NCBI GenBank assembly: GCA_030673965.1
Contig: JAUTCN010000002.1
Location: 372,001 to 436,000, forward strand
Source: Fusobacterium sp. JB019
Lineage (GTDB): Bacteria; Fusobacteriota; Fusobacteriia; Fusobacteriales; Fusobacteriaceae
DNA length: 64,000 bases
Direction of reading: 5' to 3'
Both the position numbers and the translations under genes were made by a program. Below, piece by piece: positions 25,368-32,977 of this stretch (within the stretch, counting starts at the first letter, position 1; every line of letters starts with the position of its first letter). A model generated the notes under the pieces. That model did no database searches. It saw only the letters and a list, made by a program, of their open reading frames with translations, and had not been told where the DNA came from.

Positions 25368-26378
25368 CTACACCTCATTACTAACTATTATAAATTCTTC
25401 TAATTTTTTTAAAGCTAGTTTCTCATCTATTATTTTTTTAGCTCTTAAAATCCCCTCTTCTATGGAAGAAACTAAGTTAGAAGCATACATTGCAGCAGCT
25501 GAATTTAATATAACAATATCTCTTTTGGGTCCTTTTTCTCCTGCAAAAATATCTCTTATTATTTTCTTATTAAAACTAGCATCTTTTCCCTTAAGATCTT
25601 CCTTTGTACATTTATTCATCCCAAAGTCTTCAGGATTCAAAGTATATTTTTTTATATCTTTTTCATTTAACTCTAAGATTTTAGTATTACTTGTTAAAGT
25701 TATTTCATCTAATCCATCTTCTCCGTGAACTATAAGAGCTTTTTTTACACCTAAATTCTTTAAAACTTTCCCGTAAATATCCATTAGTCTTTCTTCATAA
25801 ACTCCAACTAGCATATGATTTGCAGATCCTGGATTTATAAGAGGTCCCATTATATTAAAAATTGTTCTAAATCCTAAATTTTTTCTAACCTTTCCAACAT
25901 TTTTCATTGCTTTATGAAACAAAGGAGCATACAAGAAACTTATATTGCATTTTTCAACGCATCTTTTTGCTTTATCAGGATCTAAATTTATATTAACTCC
26001 TAATCCTTCCAAAACATCTGCACTACCGCAATTACTAGAAACTGAACGGTTACCATGTTTTATAACACAAAGACCACTTGCAGCAAGAACTATAGAAGTT
26101 GCAGTGCTGATATTAAAAGTATTAGAAGCATCTCCTCCAGTTCCAACTACATCAACCATAACTTTATTATCCACATGAACTTTTGTAGCTAGATTTTTAA
26201 GAACCTTCGCTCCAGCAGTAACTTCAACAGGAGTTTCTTTTTTTATTAAAAGAGCTGTTAAAAAACTACTAATAAGAATATCATCACTTTCTTCATTCAT
26301 AATATAGTTCATTGCATATTCCATTTCTTTTGCATCTAAATCTTGCATATTAACTAGTTTTTTTATTATTTCTTTCAT
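25368..26378 (-). CDS. trpD: Anthranilate phosphoribosyltransferase
   Basis: 336 residues, the normal length of a stand-alone TrpD. The PRPP loop VGTGGDASNTFNIST (near 84) and the anthranilate and Mg2+ segments KHGNRSVSSNCGSADVLEGLG and HHxN-like FLYAPLFHKAMK are present. GEDGLDE marks the C-terminal domain. It transfers phosphoribose from PRPP to anthranilate. It is not fused to the TrpG amidotransferase, which is encoded just upstream. Confidence 0.96.
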   Translation of the reverse strand: MKEIIKKLVNMQDLDAKEMEYAMNYIMNEESDDILISSFLTALLIKKETPVEVTAGAKVLKNLATKVHVDNKVMVDVVGTGGDASNTFNISTATSIVLAASGLCVIKHGNRSVSSNCGSADVLEGLGVNINLDPDKAKRCVEKCNISFLYAPLFHKAMKNVGKVRKNLGFRTIFNIMGPLINPGSANHMLVGVYEERLMDIYGKVLKNLGVKKALIVHGEDGLDEITLTSNTKILELNEKDIKKYTLNPEDFGMNKCTKEDLKGKDASFNKKIIRDIFAGEKGPKRDIVILNSAAAMYASNLVSSIEEGILRAKKIIDEKLALKKLEEFIIVSNEV

Positions 26379-26387
26379 AAATTCCTC

Positions 26388-26948
26388 CTATCTACATAAA
26401 TTCACAAAATTTGCTATTATTCTGTCACCACTTTCTGTAAGTATTGATTCTGGATGAAACTGAAGACCATAAACATCATAATCTTTATGTTTTATCCCCA
26501 TTATTTCATCACCAGCAGAAGTTAAAATCTCCAAATCTTCTGGTAAATCTTCCACTATTAAAGAATGATATCTTGCTACTTTTATCTTACTTGGCATATT
26601 TGCAAATAATTTATCATCATTTAAATCTATCTTACTTGTTTTACCATGCATTATTTTTTTGCTGTGAGCTAGCTTCCCACCAAAGACAACTCCTATAGCT
26701 TCATGCCCTAAACATATTCCAAGTATAGGAATTTTATTATAGTATTTTTCTATTACTGGAATTGTTATTCCTGCTTCATAGGGAGTTTTGGGACCTGGAC
26801 TTATAATTATTCCCTTTATGTCTAGCTTATCTAATTCCTCTAAAGTTATTTCATCATTTCTATACACAACTATATCTTTATTGTATTTCCCAACATATTG
26901 ATATAGGTTATAAGTAAATGAATCATAGTTATCTATCATTACTATCAT
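26388..26948 (-). CDS. trpG: Anthranilate synthase component II (glutamine amidotransferase)
   Basis: 186 residues of class I glutamine amidotransferase. The nucleophile is Cys79 in ILGICLGHEAIG and the His/Glu pair lies in LQFHPESILTE near the C-terminus; IDNYDSFTYNL opens the protein. It releases ammonia from glutamine for TrpE. In organisms lacking pabA it may also serve folate synthesis. Its start overlaps the end of trpE by four bases (translational coupling). Confidence 0.95.
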   Translation of the reverse strand: MIVMIDNYDSFTYNLYQYVGKYNKDIVVYRNDEITLEELDKLDIKGIIISPGPKTPYEAGITIPVIEKYYNKIPILGICLGHEAIGVVFGGKLAHSKKIMHGKTSKIDLNDDKLFANMPSKIKVARYHSLIVEDLPEDLEILTSAGDEIMGIKHKDYDVYGLQFHPESILTESGDRIIANFVNLCR

Positions 26949-28345
26949 AATATCTCCTTTCCTGTTATAGCTTTAACACAAGCTCTTAATTTATTTATAG
27001 TTTCTTCATACTCAGCTTCAGGATCTGAATCATATACTATCCCTGCTCCAGCTTGTATATTTATAACATCATCTTTTTTCACAATTGTTCTTATTGCTAT
27101 ACAAGTATCCATTGTATTATTAAATCCAAAATATCCAACTGCTCCTCCGTAAACTCCACGTTTTAAGTTTTCTAATTCATCAATTATTTCCATAGCTCTA
27201 ATTTTAGGAGCACCACTTAATGTCCCTGCTGGAAAGAAACTTTTAAAAGCATCAAATATACTTTTATCTTCCCTAAGTTCTCCTTCTACTAAGGATGTTA
27301 TATGCATTACATGAGAACAATCTTTTACATTTAAATAATTTGGAACCTTTACAGAGCCTATCTTTGCAATTCTTCCCATATCATTTCTCCCTAAATCAAC
27401 TAACATATTATGTTCAGATATTTCCTTTTCATCCTTTAAAAGTTCTTCTTTAATTCTTTTATTTTCTCCTTCATCCTTTGATATTTTTCTTGTTCCTGCT
27501 ATCGGACAATTTTTAACTATATTATTATTTACTTCAACTAACATCTCTGGACTAGAACCTATAACTTCATAATTATTCATTTTAAGATAATACATGTAGG
27601 CAGAAGGATTAACTTGAGTTAATTTTCTATATAAATCCAATGAATCAACATCTTTTTTTATTCCACTAAACCTTTGACTTAAAACAACTTGGAATATATC
27701 CCCTGCATATATATAATCTTTAGCCTTTTTCACATTATTTATAAACTCTTCCTTTGTAACATTACTTTTAAAATCAATATGGAAATCTTCAAGTTCATAA
27801 TTTAATTTCACATCTTTATTTATAAGGCTTTCAATTTCTTCAATCCTTTCCTCTGCCTTCTCTTCCCCCTCCTTAGTAGGTTCTTCTAAAACAACAATAT
27901 GTATTTTTTGATATAAATGATCATAAGCTAAAAATTCCTTTGTGAACAACAAATCTACAACTGGAGTATTTATCTCATCTTTATTTTCATTTGGTATTCT
28001 TTCGTAAAATCTTATACTGTCATAGGAAATAGCTCCTACTGCTCCTCCTACAAAATCAAGTCTTGTTGTATTTTCAACATCTATTTCATCTAAATATTTT
28101 TTTATTATGTCAAATGGATTTCCCTTAAGAATTTTTAAGCTATGATCCTTTTGAACTCTAATAGATTTTTCATCTCCTTTTAGGAACATATAAGGTTTTC
28201 CAAGAAATGAATACCTTCCCTTTGGATGAAATTTTTCACCACTTTCTAGTAAAAAGCCAACTTCATCTTTGATGTATTTTTTAAATAAGGTGATCGGTGT
28301 TTCTATATCACCTGAAATAATTTTTTCGTAAGTTTTTAATTTCAT
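26945..28345 (-). CDS. trpE: Anthranilate synthase component I
   Basis: 466 residues of the chorismate-binding family. The C-terminal catalytic half contains DIFQVVLSQRF, GSSPEMLVEV, CPIAGTRKISKDEGEN, LVDLGRNDMGRI and FPAGTLSGAPKIRAMEI. The N-terminal part should carry the tryptophan feedback site, with LLESGEKFHPKGRYSFLG as the LLES-type motif. First structural gene of the trp operon, placed behind the T-box leader. It makes anthranilate from chorismate using ammonia from TrpG. Confidence 0.96.
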   Translation of the reverse strand: MKLKTYEKIISGDIETPITLFKKYIKDEVGFLLESGEKFHPKGRYSFLGKPYMFLKGDEKSIRVQKDHSLKILKGNPFDIIKKYLDEIDVENTTRLDFVGGAVGAISYDSIRFYERIPNENKDEINTPVVDLLFTKEFLAYDHLYQKIHIVVLEEPTKEGEEKAEERIEEIESLINKDVKLNYELEDFHIDFKSNVTKEEFINNVKKAKDYIYAGDIFQVVLSQRFSGIKKDVDSLDLYRKLTQVNPSAYMYYLKMNNYEVIGSSPEMLVEVNNNIVKNCPIAGTRKISKDEGENKRIKEELLKDEKEISEHNMLVDLGRNDMGRIAKIGSVKVPNYLNVKDCSHVMHITSLVEGELREDKSIFDAFKSFFPAGTLSGAPKIRAMEIIDELENLKRGVYGGAVGYFGFNNTMDTCIAIRTIVKKDDVINIQAGAGIVYDSDPEAEYEETINKLRACVKAITGKEIL

Positions 28346-28371
28346 TTTGCCCCTCCAGTATAAAAAAGTAT

Positions 28372-28403
28372 AAAAAAAATCGTCCCAAAAAACTGGGACG
28401 ATT
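28372..28403 (-). terminator. T-box-controlled terminator of the trp operon
   Basis: A perfect 9-bp minus-strand stem AATCGTCCC/GGGACGATT is followed by eight T, 27 bases before trpE. The rising arm adjoins the T-box sequence, as required for the alternative antiterminator. Confidence 0.92.
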
Positions 28404-28672
28404 AACTCGCTATGCCACCCATAAGTTATTATAAAAAAAACGTCTATAAAAAGACGTAATAATAACCATAATAGTTTTTAATACGGAATTTTCTAATTCG
28501 ATATCTTATCTCTGTAACGGGAGAACCCGGCTGCAGCTACTATATTTCACCTCGCTCCTCATAGATCCATTCATCATCAACATTTGTACCGTCCTTTCCA
28601 CCAACCGACGACTCGCTAAAACAAACAATTTAATGATTACTACTTCTAATCATTGGATTTCTTTATTTAATT
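28404..28672 (-). ncRNA. T-box leader (tRNA-Trp sensing) of trpEGDCFBA
   Basis: The minus-strand T-box core GGGTGGCATAGCGAG (about 28406-28420) has the TGGC bulge complementary to a GCCA acceptor end, fitting the G73 discriminator of bacterial tRNA-Trp. In stem I the specifier region reads GAATGGATC, with codon UGG (28567-28569) followed by the conserved A. Further upstream TTTAGCGAGTCGTCGGTTGG belongs to the distal part of stem I. Uncharged tRNA-Trp should stabilise the antiterminator and turn on the operon. Confidence 0.92.
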
Positions 28673-28678
28673 TTGCAT

Positions 28679-28707
28679 ATACTATCATACATTTTTTCTT
28701 TTGTAAA
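28679..28707 (-). promoter_or_regulatory. Promoter of the trp operon
   Basis: TTTACA (28702-28707), a 17-base spacer and TAGTAT (28679-28684) on the minus strand, just ahead of the T-box leader. The remaining bases up to the preceding gene (28708-28782) are AT-rich with nothing else recognised. Confidence 0.65.
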
Positions 28708-28782
28708 GCTTTTTTTTAAAAAATTTATATTTTCAATTTATAAAATCAAATACTGCCTCTTTATTTACACTAAAAATAAATA

Positions 28783-29601
28783 TTATTCGTTTTCATCGGC
28801 ATATTTTACAAGAGCTCTAAAGAAAACTATAAACTCTTCATCTCCATCATGAACATGCCATTCTGGATGGAATTGTAGAGCTTCTACAAAAGTTGCACCT
28901 TTATATTCTACAGCTTCAATAATTCCATCTGGAGCTGTTGCTACAACTTCTAGATTTTTCCCTAAATCTTTTATACATTGATGATGCCAAGAATTAACTG
29001 TTATATCTTCTGGTCCCATAATAGCACTTAAGTGAGTTCCTCTTTTTATATTAATTTTATGATATACAAAATTTTCTTTTCTAGGATCTCTATGAACTAT
29101 ATTTGTTTTGTATTGTGTTGGAATATCTTGATATAATGTTCCACCACATACTACGTTTAACATTTGTAATCCACGACAAGTTGCTAACATAGGCATATCA
29201 TCTTTTAATGCTGCTGTTATCATCCAGAAATCAGAAGTATCTCTAGCTGAATTTGTTTTTTCTAGGTTTCTATGAGGTTTTTCCCCGTAATAAGAAGGGT
29301 TAACATCCTCTCCTCCTGTCATAATTAATCCATCTACAGTTGCTAAAGCAGCTTTAGCTTCTTCTTCTCCAGTAACTTTTGGTAATACAACTGCTATACC
29401 TCCAGCTTTTTCAACACCATCTATATACACTTGAAGACTTTCTGAATAGTCCTCATTTTTAAAATCTTTTCTCCAAGCAATACCTATTTTTGGCTTATCT
29501 TTTTTGTTTCTTATGGAAAAATTATTACAACCTACACAAAGAACTGCAAAAAGCATAATAACAAGGTTTAACATCAAAGTCTTAAATTTAATTCTTTTCA
29601 T
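28783..29601 (-). CDS. Lipoprotein class I glutamine amidotransferase-like hydrolase (peptidase C26, PuuD-like)
   Basis: 272 residues. The N-terminus has a lipoprotein-type signal with Cys25 (FAVLCVGC). The C26 hydrolase domain follows: nucleophile Cys142 in LATCRGLQMLNV, oxyanion segment LIMTGGEDVNPSYYGE, and the catalytic His/Glu in LQFHPEWH. PuuD-type enzymes hydrolyse gamma-glutamyl-GABA; homologues act on other gamma-glutamyl amides. An exported, lipid-anchored version is unusual because most are cytoplasmic. Its promoter is nearly identical to those of the three methionine-rich repeat genes nearby, suggesting one regulon. Confidence 0.85.
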   Translation of the reverse strand: MKRIKFKTLMLNLVIMLFAVLCVGCNNFSIRNKKDKPKIGIAWRKDFKNEDYSESLQVYIDGVEKAGGIAVVLPKVTGEEEAKAALATVDGLIMTGGEDVNPSYYGEKPHRNLEKTNSARDTSDFWMITAALKDDMPMLATCRGLQMLNVVCGGTLYQDIPTQYKTNIVHRDPRKENFVYHKINIKRGTHLSAIMGPEDITVNSWHHQCIKDLGKNLEVVATAPDGIIEAVEYKGATFVEALQFHPEWHVHDGDEEFIVFFRALVKYADENE

Positions 29602-29689
29602 CTTTACCCCCCAAAAAATTTATTAAGAGGCAGTAGTTAATTTGCTAATATTTAATTGAAAAGTCCAGTAAAGATAACACTATACCTTG

Positions 29690-29718
29690 AGTATACTATC
29701 CACCTATCCATTTGTCAA
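29690..29718 (-). promoter_or_regulatory. Shared-type promoter A (C26 lipoprotein gene)
   Basis: TTGACA (29713-29718), a 17-base spacer and TATACT (29690-29695) on the minus strand. CAAGGTATAGTGTTA follows directly, the same downstream block as in the three Met-rich genes, here with a degenerate dyad. Confidence 0.8.
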
Positions 29719-29748
29719 ACGCAAAGTTAGAAACTAGTCATCAAAAAC

Positions 29749-29773
29749 AAAAAAACACCCCTCAGGGTGTTTT
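29749..29773 (-). terminator. Terminator of the 101-aa Met-rich lipoprotein gene
   Basis: The stem AAAACACCC/GGGTGTTTT with a 4-base loop is followed by seven T on the minus strand. Confidence 0.85.
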
Positions 29774-29805
29774 AAAGAATTATTACCACTATCTTCCGAT
29801 TTTTT

Positions 29806-30111
29806 TTAATATCCAACTTTATAAACTTTTCCATCTTTCATCATTATTTCACACATTTGACCATCCCTATTTATCATCATTTTTCCATCTTTCATCATTA
29901 CTTTATGCATCATTCCATCTTTGTCTTTAACTAACATCATCTGACCATCTTTCATCATCATTTGATTGTCTTCTACCATCATCATTTTCCCGCTTTTATC
30001 TCTCATCATCATTGTTCCTAATTCTTCTTTTTTATTGTTATACATATTAGAACAACCAACTAGAAGAAAAGCTGCAAATATACCCAAACCTAACATTTTA
30101 AATTTTTTCAT
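29806..30111 (-). CDS. Methionine-rich MMxxDG-repeat lipoprotein (101 aa)
   Basis: 101 residues. A lipoprotein signal (FAAFLLVGC, lipobox Cys20) precedes a mature part made of short tandem units like DGKMMM, DGQMM and DKDGMMHKVMM, rich in Met with alternating Asp/Gly/Lys and few other residue types. It is a paralogue of the proteins at 32.2-32.8 and 33.0-33.5 kb. The Met and His clusters suggest binding of soft metals such as Cu(I) or Ag(I), or a methionine-oxidation sink, but neither is shown. Promoter and terminator are its own. No named family recognised. Confidence 0.75.
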   Translation of the reverse strand: MKKFKMLGLGIFAAFLLVGCSNMYNNKKEELGTMMMRDKSGKMMMVEDNQMMMKDGQMMLVKDKDGMMHKVMMKDGKMMINRDGQMCEIMMKDGKVYKVGY

Positions 30112-30154
30112 ATTTCGCCTCCAATTAAAACAGATATTAATTAATAATTAAACG

Positions 30155-30211
30155 GAGTGTAATGTTAACGCTCTTCACCTCGAGTATATAACTAGTATAA
30201 TGTTTTGTCAA
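30155..30211 (-). promoter_or_regulatory. Shared-type promoter B with downstream dyad (101-aa Met-rich gene)
   Basis: TTGACA (30206-30211), a 17-base spacer and TATACT (30183-30188). The imperfect dyad GAGCGT/ACACTC (30155-30173) lies at about +3 to +21 and could be an operator or a 5'-terminal mRNA hairpin. Confidence 0.8.
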
Positions 30212-30229
30212 ATGACTTCTAAATGTTTT

Positions 30230-30883
30230 TTATATTCTTTCTATTATTGTTTCTTTTGCTAATCTTGATTTAGGTAATTTAGCATTAAAGTCATCTTCTG
30301 AATGATACCCTATAGATACAACTACACACGAAGTAAATCCTTTTTCTCTTAATTTAAATTCTTCGTCTAATACGTTAAAATCAAAACCTTCCATAGGAAT
30401 AGCATCCAAACCTAAAATAGCTACTCCTAACAAAAATTGCCCTAAATTTAAAAACACTTGTTTTTCTGCCCAATGTTCTATATCTTTAAGCTCATATCTA
30501 TGTTTATTCACAAAAAAACTTCTCCCTGAATGTTGATCTAACTTTATTTGTTTTTCTGAAAATCTTCCATCTTTATCTTCTTTTTCTAAAACTTCTAGCA
30601 AATACTTTTCATCTACATCATGCCTTCCACAAAATACAACTACTGCACTTGCATCTAAAACTTTTTCTTCATTAAATTTATAAAAACCTGCTGCTGATTT
30701 TGCAATTTTTTCTTTTCCTTCTTTAGTTGAAGCTAATATAAAATGCCATGGTTGTGCATTAGTAGAAGAAGGTGATAATTGCAATAAATTTTCTACCATT
30801 TCTATTTGTTCTTTTGATAATTCCTTATTTGGAATAAATTTCTTAGTAGAAAATCTTTTGTTTAAAATATTTAATAGTTCCAT
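30230..30883 (-). CDS. NfsB-like nitroreductase (FMN-dependent NAD(P)H oxidoreductase)
   Basis: 217 residues of the nitroreductase fold. The N-terminal NKRFSTKKFIPNKELS and LQLSPSSTNAQPWHFILAS bind FMN, and the central GRHDVDEKYL and C-terminal GLDAIPMEGFDF match the NfsB/FRase I group. It reduces nitroaromatics, quinones or flavins with NAD(P)H in the cytoplasm. Its promoter region carries a striking set of GTTGTAAC/GTTACAAC inverted repeats. The adjacent upstream Rrf2-type regulator is a candidate controller. AAAGGAG lies seven bases before the ATG. Confidence 0.9.
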   Translation of the reverse strand: MELLNILNKRFSTKKFIPNKELSKEQIEMVENLLQLSPSSTNAQPWHFILASTKEGKEKIAKSAAGFYKFNEEKVLDASAVVVFCGRHDVDEKYLLEVLEKEDKDGRFSEKQIKLDQHSGRSFFVNKHRYELKDIEHWAEKQVFLNLGQFLLGVAILGLDAIPMEGFDFNVLDEEFKLREKGFTSCVVVSIGYHSEDDFNAKLPKSRLAKETIIERI

Positions 30884-30921
30884 ATATTTCTCCTTTTAGT
30901 TAATAAAAAATAAAAAATACC

Positions 30922-30986
30922 AGTTGTAACTTTTCTTGTTACATCAGTGTACCACACAAGAGTTGTAATGTCAATTGTTACAACTC
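30922..30986 (-). promoter_or_regulatory. Nitroreductase promoter with paired GTTGTAAC operators
   Basis: Minus-strand TTGACA (30969-30974), a 17-base spacer and TACACT (30946-30951). A perfect 9-bp inverted repeat GAGTTGTAA/TTACAACTC (30960-30986) encloses the -35. A second pair TGTAAC/GTTACA lies at 30925-30943, downstream of the -10. Such double dyads over a promoter indicate a dimeric repressor; the Rrf2 protein encoded next door is the candidate. Confidence 0.75.
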
Positions 30987-30996
30987 AAAAAAATAT

Positions 30997-31025
30997 AAAA
31001 AAAATGCAGATATCAATCCGCATTC
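30997..31025 (-). terminator. Terminator of the Rrf2 gene
   Basis: A minus-strand stem AATGCGGAT/ATCTGCATT (one G-U pair) with a 4-base loop is followed by eight T. Confidence 0.75.
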
Positions 31026-31026
31026 T

Positions 31027-31452
31027 TTATATATATTGTTTTGTCTCATCAAATAACATTTGTAAAGTTTTACTTTTCATCTTATCGGTCATCGCTTCTT
31101 GAATTTCATTTAAATGAGAATCAAGAATTGTATGAATATTTTTACCCAATGGACAATCGCAATTAGGGTTCATGTGAAAATTAAAAAAATTTTCTTCAAC
31201 TGCTTGAATTGCATTAAATATATCTAGTAAAGTTATATCTGATAAATCTTTTTTTATTTTCGTTCCTCCAACTCCTGCTTTAACCTCAACTAAACCTGCT
31301 TCTTTTAATTGACCTATTAATCTTCTTATTATTACAGGATTAACATTTGTACTCCCTGCAATAAAATTAGATGTTACTTTTCTATCCTTTGAAAATGCTG
31401 CTATACACAGCATAGTTTGTATTGCTATTGTAAATCTTGATGTTATTTTCAT
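31027..31452 (-). CDS. Rrf2-family transcriptional regulator (YwnA-like)
   Basis: 141 residues from the ATG at 31452, seven bases after GGAGG; a longer in-frame start lacks such a site. The winged HTH (about 1-80) contains SRFTIAIQTMLCIA and GSTNVNPVIIRRLIGQLKEAGLVEVKAGVGG, typical of Rrf2. The C-terminal part carries a short NCDCPLG cysteine motif, unlike the CX5-6CX5-7C triad of IscR, so it is more like YwnA/CymR-type members that sense thiols or redox state. Located upstream of the nitroreductase and likely regulating it. Confidence 0.85.
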   Translation of the reverse strand: MKITSRFTIAIQTMLCIAAFSKDRKVTSNFIAGSTNVNPVIIRRLIGQLKEAGLVEVKAGVGGTKIKKDLSDITLLDIFNAIQAVEENFFNFHMNPNCDCPLGKNIHTILDSHLNEIQEAMTDKMKSKTLQMLFDETKQYI

Positions 31453-31535
31453 ATATATTCCTCCCATAACTAATGTTATCAGACACAATATATAATGTCA
31501 AGTTTAAGACTTCTATCTTAATAATCAATTTAATT

Positions 31536-32021
31536 TTACACTTCTTTTTTATTAGCTGCTCTTTCTCTTAAAAAATATTCATCTACATCCAATAAAAATT
31601 TAATTATAGTCTCAATTTCTTTTTCACCATATTTATCTAAAAGTTCTTTAATTTTATCATATATATCCGAGTGATAAACTTCATGACTATCAAAGGCTTT
31701 TTTCCCTTTTTCAGATAACACTAACACTATTTCTTTTTTATTAACTGGATTATTTTCTTTAATTATATATCCTTTTTTATGCATCTTATTTACAAATTTA
31801 GATGCAGCCGCTTTAGAAATTTCCATAAAATTTGATAATTCTGTTAAATTTACCCCTTTGTTAACTCCTATATAATAAATTGTATGTATTTCACTAGAAA
31901 ACAATTCCTCCCCTGTACCAAACTCTCTAGGAATCTTAGATGCTGCAACTGCCTTCCCATGAACTTTCATAAATAAATCAGTAATAACTTTCTCTTTTCT
32001 TTCTTTACTCAATTGGCTCAT
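31536..32021 (-). CDS. MarR-family transcriptional regulator
   Basis: 161 residues. The MarR winged HTH shows IHTIYYIGVNKGVNLTELSNFMEISKAAASKFVNKMHKKGYI (about 45-90), followed by the wing NKKEIVLVLSEKGKKAF. N- and C-terminal helices form the dimer interface. It should repress target promoters until a phenolic or oxidative signal binds; the target is not evident. It sits between the Rrf2 gene and the Met-rich gene, so it could control the shared Met-rich promoters, but this is speculative. GGGGG precedes the ATG. Confidence 0.88.
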   Translation of the reverse strand: MSQLSKERKEKVITDLFMKVHGKAVAASKIPREFGTGEELFSSEIHTIYYIGVNKGVNLTELSNFMEISKAAASKFVNKMHKKGYIIKENNPVNKKEIVLVLSEKGKKAFDSHEVYHSDIYDKIKELLDKYGEKEIETIIKFLLDVDEYFLRERAANKKEV

Positions 32022-32126
32022 CTCTTCCCCCTACTTTATATAAAATACATTTCGTTTACTTTCTTAAGTTGTTTAATCCTAACCCTTACTAACTATAAAG
32101 TCAAGTTTTTTTTGTTTTAAAACAAC

Positions 32127-32156
32127 AAAAAAAAGCATCATAGGATGCTTTTTTTT
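32127..32156. terminator. Bidirectional-looking terminator after the 201-aa Met-rich gene
   Basis: The stem AAAAAAGCATC/GATGCTTTTTT with loop ATAG is flanked by A- and T-runs on both sides; on the minus strand it follows the gene at 32179-32784. Confidence 0.85.
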
Positions 32157-32178
32157 ATTATCAATATTATCTCTTATT

Positions 32179-32784
32179 TTATTTCATTACTTTATACATA
32201 TGACCATCTTCACCACGTATCATCATATACATTTTTCCATCTTCGCCTCTCATCATCATTTGACCATCTTTAGTTTTTATTGGTTTAACTTTTCCATCTC
32301 TACCTTGCATCATCATCTTACCATCTTGTTCTTCTAACTTATAAATATTCCCATGTCTATCCTGCATCATTCTATGCATTCTTCCATCTTTATCCTGCAT
32401 TAACATTTGACCATTTTTACTCTTCATCATATACATATGACCGTCTCTACCTTGCATCATCATTTGACCTTCTTGCTTCATCATTTTGTACATTCTTCCG
32501 TCTTGTTCTTGCATCATCATATGCATTCTTCCATCTTTATCTTGCATCATCATTTGACCATTTTTATTTTTTAACATGTGCATATGCCCATCTCTATCTT
32601 GCATCATCATATGCCCATCTTGTTTCATCATTCTATACATTGTTCCATCTTTACTATCCTGCATCATCATCTTACCATCTTGTTTCATTACTTTATATTG
32701 AGAATGTGATTGGGCAAAACTAGCAGAACACAAAGCTACAAAAACACCTAACATTAAAATTTTAAAATTCAATTTTCTTTCCAT
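32179..32784 (-). CDS. Exported methionine-rich MMxxDG-repeat protein (201 aa)
   Basis: 201 residues. A signal peptide (LMLGVFVALCSASFAQ) ends in A-x-A-like SFA. The mature protein is almost entirely about 20-residue repeats of the form DGxMYxMMKQDGxMMMQDxDG. I count about 46 Met in 201 residues, with Met triplets alternating with Asp-Gly turns and scattered His (HMHML). There is no Cys in the mature part. The regular spacing suggests a beta-rich, solenoid-like fold. Related to 101- and 177-residue proteins alongside. Metal binding or oxidant scavenging in the periplasm are possible roles; I know no characterised homologue. The DNA is itself repetitive (CATCATCATTTGACCAT blocks), so copy number may vary. 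Confidence 0.78.
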   Translation of the reverse strand: MERKLNFKILMLGVFVALCSASFAQSHSQYKVMKQDGKMMMQDSKDGTMYRMMKQDGHMMMQDRDGHMHMLKNKNGQMMMQDKDGRMHMMMQEQDGRMYKMMKQEGQMMMQGRDGHMYMMKSKNGQMLMQDKDGRMHRMMQDRHGNIYKLEEQDGKMMMQGRDGKVKPIKTKDGQMMMRGEDGKMYMMIRGEDGHMYKVMK

Positions 32785-32823
32785 AGTTTATAACCTCCAC
32801 TTTAAATAAATAATGATTAAATA

Positions 32824-32880
32824 GAGCGTAATATTAACACTCCTTACTTCGAGTATATAACTAGTATAAAGCTTTGTCAA
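32824..32880 (-). promoter_or_regulatory. Shared-type promoter C with downstream dyad (201-aa Met-rich gene)
   Basis: TTGACA (32875-32880), a 17-base spacer and TATACT (32852-32857). The dyad GAGTGT/ACGCTC (32824-32842) follows at the transcript start. The spacer shares TTATACTAGTTA with promoter B. Confidence 0.82.
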
Positions 32881-32903
32881 ATAACTTATCTTTGTTTTTT
32901 AAA

Positions 32904-32939
32904 TAAAAAAACAAAGAAAGCACCCTTATGGGCGCTTTC
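32904..32939 (-). terminator. Terminator of the 177-aa Met-rich gene
   Basis: A minus-strand 10-bp stem GAAAGCGCCC/GGGTGCTTTC (one G-U pair) with loop ATAA is followed by a T-rich run. Confidence 0.85.
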
Positions 32940-32977
32940 AACATTTTGTTAATTACTATCTAATTTTAAATTATTAA

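Noticed and set aside
28441-28480. tRNA gene in the trp leader region
   Set aside because: The paired arms belong to the T-box antiterminator and stems, there is no cloverleaf, and the GCCA-complementary TGGC bulge marks a T-box instead.
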